Source of the DNA: Legionella genomosp. 1
GTDB lineage: Bacteria > Pseudomonadota > Gammaproteobacteria > Legionellales > Legionellaceae
NCBI GenBank assembly: GCA_945867185.1
Contig: CAMBHM010000096.1
Coordinates: 1 to 5,884, forward strand
Length of the DNA: 5,884 nt
Direction of reading: 5' to 3'
Positions 1 through 5,485 of the stretch are shown piece after piece. Below the pieces are notes generated by a model, which saw only the letters and a list, made by a program, of their open reading frames with translations, was not told the origin of the DNA and made no database searches. The position numbers and the translations under genes are program-made. Each line of letters opens with the position of its first letter. Positions within the stretch are counted from its first letter, which is position 1.

Positions 1-235
1 TAAGCGCTCGGGTTAAGAATCCCAGCGCCTCTAACATATGATTTAAATCAGACAAGGTACTACCACGACTTGAGGTCTTACAATGGAATTGAATCGTTGA
101 GCGATCAAGACGGTGCCCCCAGAAATGGCTTATCATCTCAATACAAGCATGTCCACACGCAGCCCTTTCATCTTGCAAAATCATCGGCAATGTTTTCCGA
201 GCAGTAAAACTCAGCATCGCTTCTCGATGAGTCAT
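1..235 (-). CDS. C39 peptidase-containing ABC exporter, N-terminal fragment (runs off the window)
   Basis: The first 78 residues of a gene that continues beyond base 1. They match the start of a bacteriocin-type ABC exporter with an N-terminal C39 cysteine peptidase. Residues 16-36 carry the cysteine-box pattern LPMILQDERAACG followed by HACIEMI, with Gln21 as the oxyanion-hole residue and Cys27 as the nucleophile. The following GSTLSDLNHMLEALGF segment (residues 58-73) also fits C39 domains. The catalytic His, membrane segments and ATPase lie outside the window. In this family the peptidase removes double-Gly leaders and the same protein exports the peptide across the inner membrane. The ATG overlaps the stop of the upstream hlyD-like gene as ATGA, with a GGAGGA Shine-Dalgarno 8 nt before it. 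The natural substrate is the GG-leader peptide encoded at 3500-3673. The family call is firm; transporter completeness is unseen. Confidence 0.9.
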   Translation of the reverse strand, partial: MTHREAMLSFTARKTLPMILQDERAACGHACIEMISHFWGHRLDRSTIQFHCKTSSRGSTLSDLNHMLEALGFLTRAL

Positions 236-1245
236 GAAAATAGTCCTCCATAAAGACTATATACAGGGTCAAAAATCCACTGCCATACACGGCGCTTTGA
301 GCCCCTGATCACCGCTGTCATACTCATACCATGTTGTAGCTTCGTTTTCTTGCCATATATTATTACAAACTGCTTATCTAATTTTGCTGTTAACGTATAA
401 TAAGGCTCTCCCACACGAATGGGCTTCTCCTCATCCTCATCGGTTAATACACTTCGACTCATCCCTTCGATGGTTGCCTCTACAGCACCAAACCGGGTAT
501 AGGGATAGGCATCGTAACGAATGACAATGGGCACTTGTTTATTAATAAGGCCTGCTTGCCTGGCAGGAACATATAGTTTTGCTAAAAAAATGGCTGGATT
601 GGGAATGATACTCAACAAAGGCTTTTCTAAATGGGCGGTTTGCCCCTCTTGGACCATCACGCTAGAAATCATACCCTTCATGGGGGCTTGAATAACCGTT
701 GAAGCCTCTTGTTGATGATCTAATAAAGAAACAGCCATGGTGTTTTTCTGATGCTCCAACGCCATCAATACTGCCTGTTCTTCTTGAATGATAGCCCGTG
801 CTATATATTTCTTTTCAAGCAATGGTTGGAGTGCTTGCAGATGATCCTTACGAGCAGCGATCGCTTGATCCAGGCTCTTCAACTCTTTTCGTGACAACGC
901 CTCTTGCTGAGAGGAGGCCTTCCACCCCAGAGAAGAGGTATCTATCAAAAACAATGGATCCCCTTTTTTCACCAGATCACCTTGTTTAACAAAGGCCCGA
1001 CCAATCACACCTTGACGATGAGGGTAAACCCTGGATTCCGGCTGCGTCGACTCGAGCAAGCCCCTCACAATAAATTTTTCTGAGAAATGGCCCATTAACA
1101 CACCTGTGAGGCCCATAAAAATCAATAATGAAAATCCTACGATACCAAACACATAGCGTTTTGGGGTATAGAGCGACACAGTCCCAAAATGACGATGTTT
1201 CCGGTTTTCTAGCACTTCTTGTCTAAATAACGAACCAGTGCTCAT
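232..1245 (-). CDS. HlyD/CvaA-type membrane-fusion (periplasmic adaptor) protein for peptide export
   Basis: A 337-residue inner-membrane adaptor that should bridge the C39 ABC exporter to a TolC-like outer-membrane channel. The N-terminal LFRQEVLENRKHRHFG (residues 6-21) is typical of CvaA-like adaptors. One membrane segment follows at about 31-52. The two halves of a lipoyl domain lie at about 75-102 (GVIGRAFVKQGDLVKKGDPL) and 183-215 (IQAPMKGMISSVMVQEGQ), separated by a helical hairpin rich in Gln, Glu and Leu. RYDAYPYTRFG at 243-253 is a typical HlyD C-terminal motif. It is shorter than CvaA-type adaptors of about 400 residues, mainly because the coiled coil is short. I chose ATG 1245 because it forms an ATGA overlap with the upstream stop and gives a family-like N-terminus; a TTG at 1278 would extend it by 11 residues. 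No strong Shine-Dalgarno precedes 1245, so translation is probably coupled. Confidence 0.92.
   Translation of the reverse strand: MSTGSLFRQEVLENRKHRHFGTVSLYTPKRYVFGIVGFSLLIFMGLTGVLMGHFSEKFIVRGLLESTQPESRVYPHRQGVIGRAFVKQGDLVKKGDPLFLIDTSSLGWKASSQQEALSRKELKSLDQAIAARKDHLQALQPLLEKKYIARAIIQEEQAVLMALEHQKNTMAVSLLDHQQEASTVIQAPMKGMISSVMVQEGQTAHLEKPLLSIIPNPAIFLAKLYVPARQAGLINKQVPIVIRYDAYPYTRFGAVEATIEGMSRSVLTDEDEEKPIRVGEPYYTLTAKLDKQFVIIYGKKTKLQHGMSMTAVIRGSKRRVWQWIFDPVYSLYGGLFS
244..249 (-). promoter_or_regulatory. Shine-Dalgarno site for the C39 ABC exporter
   Basis: GGAGGA on the minus strand, 8 nt before the ATG at 235. It lies inside the last codons of the hlyD-like gene and fixes the start of the exporter, which otherwise overlaps the upstream stop by four bases. 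Confidence 0.85.
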
Positions 1246-2315
1246 GATCGAAGTGCGCTCTGAACCCAAGATCGCCAAGCAGTTGTATCATTTGTAGTAA
1301 AAGATTGGCCACTTAACTTTTTTAATATCACAAATGCTGAGTCATGATTATTAGGCTGCTTTAGTTGCATGAGATCAAGTAATCGCATACCGCCTTGATG
1401 CAAGATGATCAGGCGCGCTTTCTCTGAAGCGGTTGCTGCATACAACACAAACAATGCCTTGTTTCTATCTGTTGTATAAGGGGAGTCCAATGCTTCAATA
1501 AATGGCATGGGATCAATATCACTGATTTTGGCAGTCTCCATCGTCAATGCAATAACACGCATCACGTTGTTTCGAACGGCCGGATCTCTATCCCTTACCA
1601 AAGGCGAGAGCAATGATAAAATCTCATGGGGATCACGAAAATGCCCTACTAGAAAAACCGCCCCTGCGCGACGCTCCGGATCAGGATCATCGCGTACTGT
1701 TTTCAAAATAAGTTGCCTATCTTTGATAACGCCATTATTGAATACCGCAAGAAATGGTTTTAATACCGGCATTTCAAACCCTGCAAAACAATGGTAAACG
1801 GGGCAGGCTGTCTGAAGAGGGCCCAACTGATTATGACGCATGAGATCAGTAACAATCCCCTGATATCGCAACATTGCATCAATCAGATCAGGGCGATAGA
1901 TCTTCTCCCGCTTAGGGGCTGTATAAGGTAATGCATTCACAAAGCGCATGCGCTCTGCGTGTTGCTTATCAACCACTTCAATGGTGGTATACGTATCAGC
2001 CTCCCCTGGATAAAAGACCGTTTGAAACTCTACAAATAGAAATCCATAATCTCGCTTTATTTTTTTAATCAGGGCCTGTTTTTCTGCAAGCAACCTTTTC
2101 ACGGATGCGCCATACTCATCCTCCTGATGCATTTTTTTTAGCTCATCTTGCAACAACGACTCAATTGTTGCCACAGCTTTCCCATACTGTTTTATTATCC
2201 TCGAGGAGGATTGAGGATTTAAACCATAAACATCTACCTGTGTGCCAGCATGCACCGCTACGCAAACCATCAACCCAAACAACCCGCCTATTGCTTTTTT
2301 CACCAAACACCTCAT
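1242..2315 (-). CDS. Exported HEAT-repeat protein of the peptide operon, function unknown
   Basis: A 357-residue protein with a signal peptide: basic start, hydrophobic stretch at about residues 9-22, and probable cleavage after VHA (residues 21-23), so it should act in the periplasm. The mature N-terminal part (24-125) is a mixed alpha/beta region with a long charged helix and no domain I can name. Residues 150-190 contain a Cys171-Cys176 pair (ACPVYHC) that could form a disulfide. From about 208 on there are helical HEAT-like repeats; DPDPERRAGAVFLVGHF and RDPAVRNNVMRVIAL are characteristic. RNKALFVL and KQPNNHD look like conserved family signatures. Its start overlaps the ligase stop (ATGA) and its stop overlaps the HlyD start, so it belongs to the operon. 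A role in export, folding, processing or self-protection is possible; none is shown by sequence. An alternative GTG start at 2303, behind GAGGTG, gives a cleaner signal peptide (MKKAIGG). Confidence 0.85.
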   Translation of the reverse strand: MRCLVKKAIGGLFGLMVCVAVHAGTQVDVYGLNPQSSSRIIKQYGKAVATIESLLQDELKKMHQEDEYGASVKRLLAEKQALIKKIKRDYGFLFVEFQTVFYPGEADTYTTIEVVDKQHAERMRFVNALPYTAPKREKIYRPDLIDAMLRYQGIVTDLMRHNQLGPLQTACPVYHCFAGFEMPVLKPFLAVFNNGVIKDRQLILKTVRDDPDPERRAGAVFLVGHFRDPHEILSLLSPLVRDRDPAVRNNVMRVIALTMETAKISDIDPMPFIEALDSPYTTDRNKALFVLYAATASEKARLIILHQGGMRLLDLMQLKQPNNHDSAFVILKKLSGQSFTTNDTTAWRSWVQSALRS

Positions 2316-3418
2316 CCGTTATGTACTGCTGCACTATTTAAATCGATATGTCGTCGCCTGTTTTGAATAACCGTACTGACCATGGTTTGTCGATAAGACT
2401 CGATATGATGACACCAGACTTCTTTCTGCCAAATAAAATCTACCGTTTGTCCTAATAGATATTGCACAAACACATCCAACATCGGCAGTTCTGGACAATA
2501 CTCCTCTACCCATAGAAATTGTCCTTGTTCATTGACCTCAAGAAAAACATAGTCCCCCGATTCACTCACTATCAAATCAATACAGCCAAACACCAATCCC
2601 ATCACTTTCATAAATGCCCGAATTTTTGTTTCCAAAGCCGCTGGTAAGGTGTAAGGCTCTACACTGAGCTTATCATCAGGCGTCGCCCTCCAATCTATTT
2701 TCCCCTCACTGTGCGCTTGTGAATTTAAACGAGCAGCCACCAAATAGTTCCCAAAACAAGTCACCCTTAGCTCATATTTTTTCTTGATTTCTTTTTGAAA
2801 AATACCTGGGGTATATTGCAATAATTGATTACATGGCAAATCAAGAAAGCTAATCTGGCTCGTGTAAGCTATCTTCATCTGCTCCTCCTCAAACCAAGCG
2901 TGCGAGCAGAGCGGCTTATAAACCACCCCCTCCGCTTCATGTTTTAATAAAAAGTACCGAATGTCTTGAGGATTATTAGAACAGAGGGTCCTGGGAATGC
3001 TAAGGCCACAAGATACCGCTTGTTTCAATTGCAATACTTTTGAATTAGCACGAGTTGCCGCTTCTTTCGCATTCACCCACCAGGCATTAGATGCCATACT
3101 GTCGGTCAGAGATTCATGAAACAGTCGATTTTCTCTCAATACAAATTGATAATCTTGAGGATGCACTCGCTCTTTGGGTACATGCGGTTTTCTAGCCCGA
3201 CGCCACCACACCACATCATAATCTACTTCTTGAAAGGCATCATATTTGTCTATGGTCTGCCAATGATAATCTGTTTCATCTATGAACACTGAGTTTTTTT
3301 GCATCATCGGCTGATCAGCAGTAAACAAACAACGCACTTCATGTCCTATATTTTCTAAGGCAAGTTTAACCAAAACAGCATGGGTATCATCCGGCTCTGT
3401 AGGAATTAAAAATTTCAT
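2312..3418 (-). CDS. MvdC/MvdD-like ATP-grasp peptide ligase (graspetide macrocyclase)
   Basis: A 368-residue cytosolic ATP-grasp enzyme resembling the microviridin ligases MvdC/MvdD. These phosphorylate Asp or Glu side chains of a precursor peptide and join them to Thr/Ser (ester) or Lys (amide) side chains. Visible family marks are VVWWRRARKP (69-78); the linker helix and strand region (125-149, ending GLSIPRTLCSN); the ATP-binding Lys in YKPL (167-170); KKYELRVTCFG (213-223); DWR (242-244); GLVFGCIDLIV (274-284); and the Mg-binding region FLEVNEQGQFLWVE (292-305), where Glu294 and Asn296 are the likely metal ligands. There is only one ligase in the visible cluster, so it probably makes every bond of one type. 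It lies 81 bp after the precursor gene, behind a stem-loop, and its stop overlaps the next start. Other ATP-grasp ligases (RimK or glutathione-synthase-like) are less likely given the WWRR and EVNEQGQ motifs and the adjacent precursor. Confidence 0.9.
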   Translation of the reverse strand: MKFLIPTEPDDTHAVLVKLALENIGHEVRCLFTADQPMMQKNSVFIDETDYHWQTIDKYDAFQEVDYDVVWWRRARKPHVPKERVHPQDYQFVLRENRLFHESLTDSMASNAWWVNAKEAATRANSKVLQLKQAVSCGLSIPRTLCSNNPQDIRYFLLKHEAEGVVYKPLCSHAWFEEEQMKIAYTSQISFLDLPCNQLLQYTPGIFQKEIKKKYELRVTCFGNYLVAARLNSQAHSEGKIDWRATPDDKLSVEPYTLPAALETKIRAFMKVMGLVFGCIDLIVSESGDYVFLEVNEQGQFLWVEEYCPELPMLDVFVQYLLGQTVDFIWQKEVWCHHIESYRQTMVSTVIQNRRRHIDLNSAAVHNG

Positions 3419-3451
3419 GACTCTCTCACGATTGATTAGATTTATTGAGTG

Positions 3452-3487
3452 TGAGCCCTATTAGGTTGTATATGATAATAAGGCTCA
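3452..3487 (-). other. Stem-loop between precursor and ligase genes
   Basis: An inverted repeat with arms 3452-3462 and 3477-3487 forms an 11-bp stem with a 14-nt loop. In the operon (minus-strand) transcript one of the eleven pairs is a G-U wobble. That transcript has no U-run after the stem, so it is not a classical terminator there. It could stabilise the 3' end of the precursor message or attenuate read-through, giving more precursor than enzyme. On the plus strand the same stem is followed by six T residues (3488-3493) and would look like an intrinsic terminator for antisense transcription. Confidence 0.6.
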
Positions 3488-3499
3488 TTTTTTATAGAA

Positions 3500-3673
3500 C
3501 TACCAATCTACCGCCACATCGTAAGCGATATCTGGGCTTTGAGCGCCAGTAATTTTAACGGTTTGTCGAGAGGTCATCTGCGCACCCCCTCCGCCTGAAA
3601 TAGTTGACAACGATTCTTTATCTAAAACAGTCGCTAAAGAATAGGCCAGGACTCGCCCTTTTTGTTTTTCCAT
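3500..3673 (-). CDS. Graspetide-type RiPP precursor peptide with double-glycine leader
   Basis: A 57-residue peptide, the presumed substrate of the adjacent ATP-grasp ligase and the C39 exporter. Leader residues 17-28 (LDKESLSTISGG) fit the double-Gly consensus, with Leu at -12 and -7, Ile at -4 and Gly-Gly at -2/-1, so cleavage is expected after Gly28. Two more glycines follow. The 29-residue core has no Cys. It contains Thr34, Thr38, Thr42 and Ser46, each four apart, then Asp48, Asp52 and Asp56, also four apart, ending in Trp57. The only Lys in the core is Lys40. Thr-Asp esters are the likely products. I chose the ATG at 3673 because AAAGGAG lies 6 nt upstream; an in-frame ATG at 3712 would add 13 residues without a ribosome site and would spoil the usual short leader. 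The microviridin leader motif PFFARFLE is absent, so ligase recognition of the leader must differ. Confidence 0.88.
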   Translation of the reverse strand: MEKQKGRVLAYSLATVLDKESLSTISGGGGAQMTSRQTVKITGAQSPDIAYDVAVDW

Positions 3674-3679
3674 GATGAA

Positions 3680-3686
3680 CTCCTTT
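3680..3686 (-). promoter_or_regulatory. Shine-Dalgarno site deciding the precursor start
   Basis: AAAGGAG on the minus strand, 6 nt before the ATG at 3673. It selects the 57-residue precursor over the 70-residue in-frame alternative. Confidence 0.85.
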
Positions 3687-3764
3687 ATGTTATAAGCAGC
3701 GACACTATTCATTCCATTCAGAGCATCGATGCAATTTTTTTTATTCTTCCTGAATTAGTTTTAA

Positions 3765-3793
3765 ATAATAGAACTAATTAATTCTATCGTCAA
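3765..3793 (-). promoter_or_regulatory. Sigma-70 promoter of the peptide operon
   Basis: On the minus strand, -35 TTGACG (3793-3788) and -10 TATTAT (3770-3765) are separated by exactly 17 bp. Each hexamer differs from consensus at one base. Transcription would start near 3758, leaving a leader of about 85 nt before the precursor ATG. That leader contains the perfect 10-bp palindrome GCATCGATGC (3723-3732). Confidence 0.8.
3768..3787. promoter_or_regulatory. Putative operator O1 inside the promoter spacer
   Basis: ATAGAACTAATTAATTCTAT is a 20-bp palindrome with one mismatched pair. It starts within the -10 hexamer and ends next to the -35 hexamer of the peptide-operon promoter. A dimeric repressor bound here would block RNA polymerase. 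The divergent XRE/S24 protein encoded at 3939 is the obvious candidate; that pairing is inference. Confidence 0.65.
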
Positions 3794-3810
3794 CAAAAAG
3801 TATCATTTAT

Positions 3811-3830
3811 TTTTAATAGTTCTATTAAAA
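3811..3830. promoter_or_regulatory. Putative operator O2
   Basis: TTTTAATAGTTCTATTAAAA has 9-bp perfect inverted arms around a central TT. It contains TAGTTCTAT, the reverse complement of ATAGAACTA in O1. The centres of O1 and O2 are 43 bp apart, close to four helical turns, so dimers could bind on one face and cooperate. It lies between the two divergent genes and could also affect the regulator's own expression. Confidence 0.55.
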
Positions 3831-3938
3831 TTCTTTTTTATGCTCACAATGAAACAAATTAGCATGTGCCCTCTACTAAATTTGAATTTTTTGTACTACA
3901 ATCGATTTACTCTCTCGTTAATCAACACGTGAAGCCCT

Positions 3939-4577
3939 ATGAATAATACTGAATTTGCTACTCGCTTAAACCGATCCTTAGATAAAGAAGGGTTTCCACC
4001 TAAACATCGGGGACGCATCCAATTGCTGGCGGAAATGGTAGGGCTAACACACCGTGGGGCCAGTAAATGGGTCAACGGGCAAAGTGCGCCCCCTACAAAA
4101 AAATATCCGCTCTTGGCCCAAAAATTGAATGTCAATGAACTGTGGTTACGAACCGGAGAAGGATCCATGCTGCCAACCCCTCTCGCCCTTGTCCCCCCCA
4201 CAGCCAGTCACCAAATCGTTCCTGTCACTTTGTACCACATGAGCACGTTTCTTGCAGAAGAAAAGCCCATTGAACGGGTTATTCCCTGCGCAATCCCTGG
4301 ACCTGGACCTTTTTTTGGCATCACATTAGATACAGAAGCCATGTCCCCTCGCTTTCCCAAAGGCAGTATTATTATTTTTGAAGAGTCCTTAGTAAAAGAC
4401 GGGGATTTCGTACTGGTCAACTACCATGGACTCCCTGCCCCCCTTTTTAGACAGCTTCTTATCGTCGGTGGCGTACTGTATCTCAATGCACACAACCCCA
4501 AGTTTGATAGATTGATTTTATCAGATAACAAGAGAATTTTAGGAAAATTGGCTCAGGCTGTTCTGTTCTTTGCTTAA
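3939..4577 (+). CDS. XRE/HTH repressor with LexA/CI-like S24 domain, apparently protease-dead
   Basis: A 212-residue transcription factor with an N-terminal lambda-repressor-like helix-turn-helix (about 5-72; IQLLAEMVGLTHRGASKWVN at 27-46 is the HTH core) and a C-terminal S24 fold (about 90-212). In active LexA/CI-type proteins the nucleophile lies in a GDSM-x-P motif and the general base in a (T/F)-K-R-L segment. Here the aligned segments read TEAMSP (132-137) and FRQL (170-173), placing Ala134 and Arg171 where Ser and Lys are expected. Self-cleavage is therefore unlikely, and control probably works by another route such as a ligand, an antirepressor or dimer exchange. The start has only a weak Shine-Dalgarno (GTGAAG region). 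It is divergent from the peptide operon, with palindromic operators between them, which suggests it controls that operon. The fold call is firm; target and inactivity are inferred. Confidence 0.87.
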   Translation: MNNTEFATRLNRSLDKEGFPPKHRGRIQLLAEMVGLTHRGASKWVNGQSAPPTKKYPLLAQKLNVNELWLRTGEGSMLPTPLALVPPTASHQIVPVTLYHMSTFLAEEKPIERVIPCAIPGPGPFFGITLDTEAMSPRFPKGSIIIFEESLVKDGDFVLVNYHGLPAPLFRQLLIVGGVLYLNAHNPKFDRLILSDNKRILGKLAQAVLFFA

Positions 4578-4607
4578 CCGCTCTATACTGCAGACCATCT
4601 CAAATCG

Positions 4608-4621
4608 GTCTCTCAGGAGAC
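4608..4621 (+). promoter_or_regulatory. Ribosome binding site of djlA inside a small hairpin
   Basis: AGGAG at 4615-4619 lies 5 nt before the djlA ATG. GTCTC (4608-4612) and GAGAC (4617-4621) can pair around a TCAG loop and would partly cover it. The 47-bp gap between the repressor gene and djlA shows no clear promoter or terminator, so djlA may be read partly from upstream. Confidence 0.5.
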
Positions 4622-4624
4622 TAT

Positions 4625-5473
4625 ATGAATTTCCGTGAGTTTTTTACAACGAATACGTGGTGGGGGAAAATGATCGGGGCCTACTTGGGCTACTTGGTAG
4701 CAGGGCCTGCTGGTGCTTTTTTTGGAATTCTCATAGGAAATTTTTTTGATCGAGGGCTCACTCAGCATTTTTCAAAACCCCATTGGACCTATCATGCAGA
4801 AAAGAGAACTGCAGTCAAAGATCTTTTTTTAGAGACAACCTTCACTGTCATGGGACACCTGGCTAAAAGTGACGGGCACGTTTCAGAAAGCGACATCCAA
4901 CTCGCCAAGACGCTCATGCAAGAACTCAACCTAACGGGTGTACAAATCAAAAAAGCCCAACAATACTTCAATGAAGGAAAACGTCAAAAAATGGGAGTCG
5001 CAACCCTTGTCTCAACCCTCCACAGAAGATGTCACGATAACCCCGCACTATTGAAATTATTCATCGACATTCAATATCGAGCAGCACAAGTTGATGGATT
5101 GACTCATAAAAAACAAGCCCTTCTAAACGATATACTACAACAACTTGGTTTTGCCCCTCTTCATCAACAGCATCGATTTTATGAAGATTTTGCAACACAT
5201 GCTTATTCACAAGAATATCGATCTGGCGCCTCTGGTCGCCCTCGTAAAACCAACTCGCAGTATGGATTGGATCACGCTTTTGGCATTTTAGAGATTGCCC
5301 CATCGGCCAGCAAACAAGAAGTTAAACGTGCTTATCGTCGATTAATCAGCCGCAACCACCCTGACAAACTCGTGTCCAAAAAAGTACCTGAGACGATGAT
5401 CAAGCAAGCTACTGATAAGACCCAAACCATTCGGAAAGCATATGAACAGATCTGTGAAGCGAAAGGATGGTAG
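4625..5473 (+). CDS. djlA: DjlA, membrane-anchored DnaJ-like co-chaperone
   Basis: A 282-residue type III J-domain protein, close to the usual length of about 270. The N-terminus has one Gly/Ala-rich membrane segment (about 14-41, ending GILIGNFFDRGL), which in DjlA spans the inner membrane and dimerises. A central TerB-like helical domain follows (about 65-170; GHLAKSDGHVSESDI and DIQYRAAQVDGLT are its two acidic repeats), then a linker rich in Ser, Gly and Arg (about 198-212). The C-terminal J domain (about 213-282) has the HPD tripeptide at 245-247 in RNHPDKL. It should stimulate DnaK at the cytosolic face of the inner membrane; in E. coli DjlA is linked to envelope stress signalling. It is on the same strand as the repressor gene, 47 bp away, and looks like housekeeping flank rather than part of the peptide system. 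Confidence 0.95.
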   Translation: MNFREFFTTNTWWGKMIGAYLGYLVAGPAGAFFGILIGNFFDRGLTQHFSKPHWTYHAEKRTAVKDLFLETTFTVMGHLAKSDGHVSESDIQLAKTLMQELNLTGVQIKKAQQYFNEGKRQKMGVATLVSTLHRRCHDNPALLKLFIDIQYRAAQVDGLTHKKQALLNDILQQLGFAPLHQQHRFYEDFATHAYSQEYRSGASGRPRKTNSQYGLDHAFGILEIAPSASKQEVKRAYRRLISRNHPDKLVSKKVPETMIKQATDKTQTIRKAYEQICEAKGW

Positions 5474-5485
5474 TTCAGAGCCAGC

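Larger units (their letters stand above)
3674..3938. other. Divergent AT-rich intergenic control region
   Basis: A 265-bp gene-free stretch between the peptide operon (minus) and the repressor gene (plus). It holds the operon promoter, two palindromic operator candidates and an extra inverted repeat (AATTAGTT 3753-3760 with AACTAATT 3772-3779). For the plus-strand gene only a possible -10, TACAAT at 3897-3902, is visible; I find no convincing -35 at the right spacing. No RNA gene or open reading frame with a ribosome site is apparent. Confidence 0.75.

Noticed and set aside
1246..1278. An 11-residue N-terminal extension of the HlyD-like protein
   Set aside because: It begins with TTG and lies inside the HEAT gene's coding end; ATG 1245 forms the same ATGA overlap seen at the other junctions and matches CvaA-like N-termini.
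1507..1797. Plus-strand frames inside the HEAT gene, and similar ones at 798-989 and 2105-2341
   Set aside because: They are antisense to well-supported genes, low in recognisable features and lack ribosome sites.
3500..3712. A 70-residue version of the precursor starting at 3712
   Set aside because: No ribosome site precedes that ATG, whereas AAAGGAG sits 6 nt before the in-frame ATG at 3673, which gives a normal GG-type leader length.
3723..3732. GCATCGATGC palindrome in the operon leader as a riboswitch or terminator
   Set aside because: It is a perfect 10-bp palindrome with no loop and no U-run after it; nothing else indicates a structured leader.
3674..3938. CRISPR, tRNA, phage attachment or insertion-sequence remnants in the divergent region
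   Set aside because: No direct repeats, cloverleaf, terminal inverted repeats with target duplication, or transposase fragments are visible.
3896..4201. A 101-residue minus-strand frame opposite the repressor
   Set aside because: It is antisense to a clear HTH domain, has no recognisable motif and has no supporting start signals.
5061..5303. Minus-strand frames opposite djlA (also 5332-5514)
   Set aside because: DjlA is an unmistakable family member in the plus frame; these are shadows of it.
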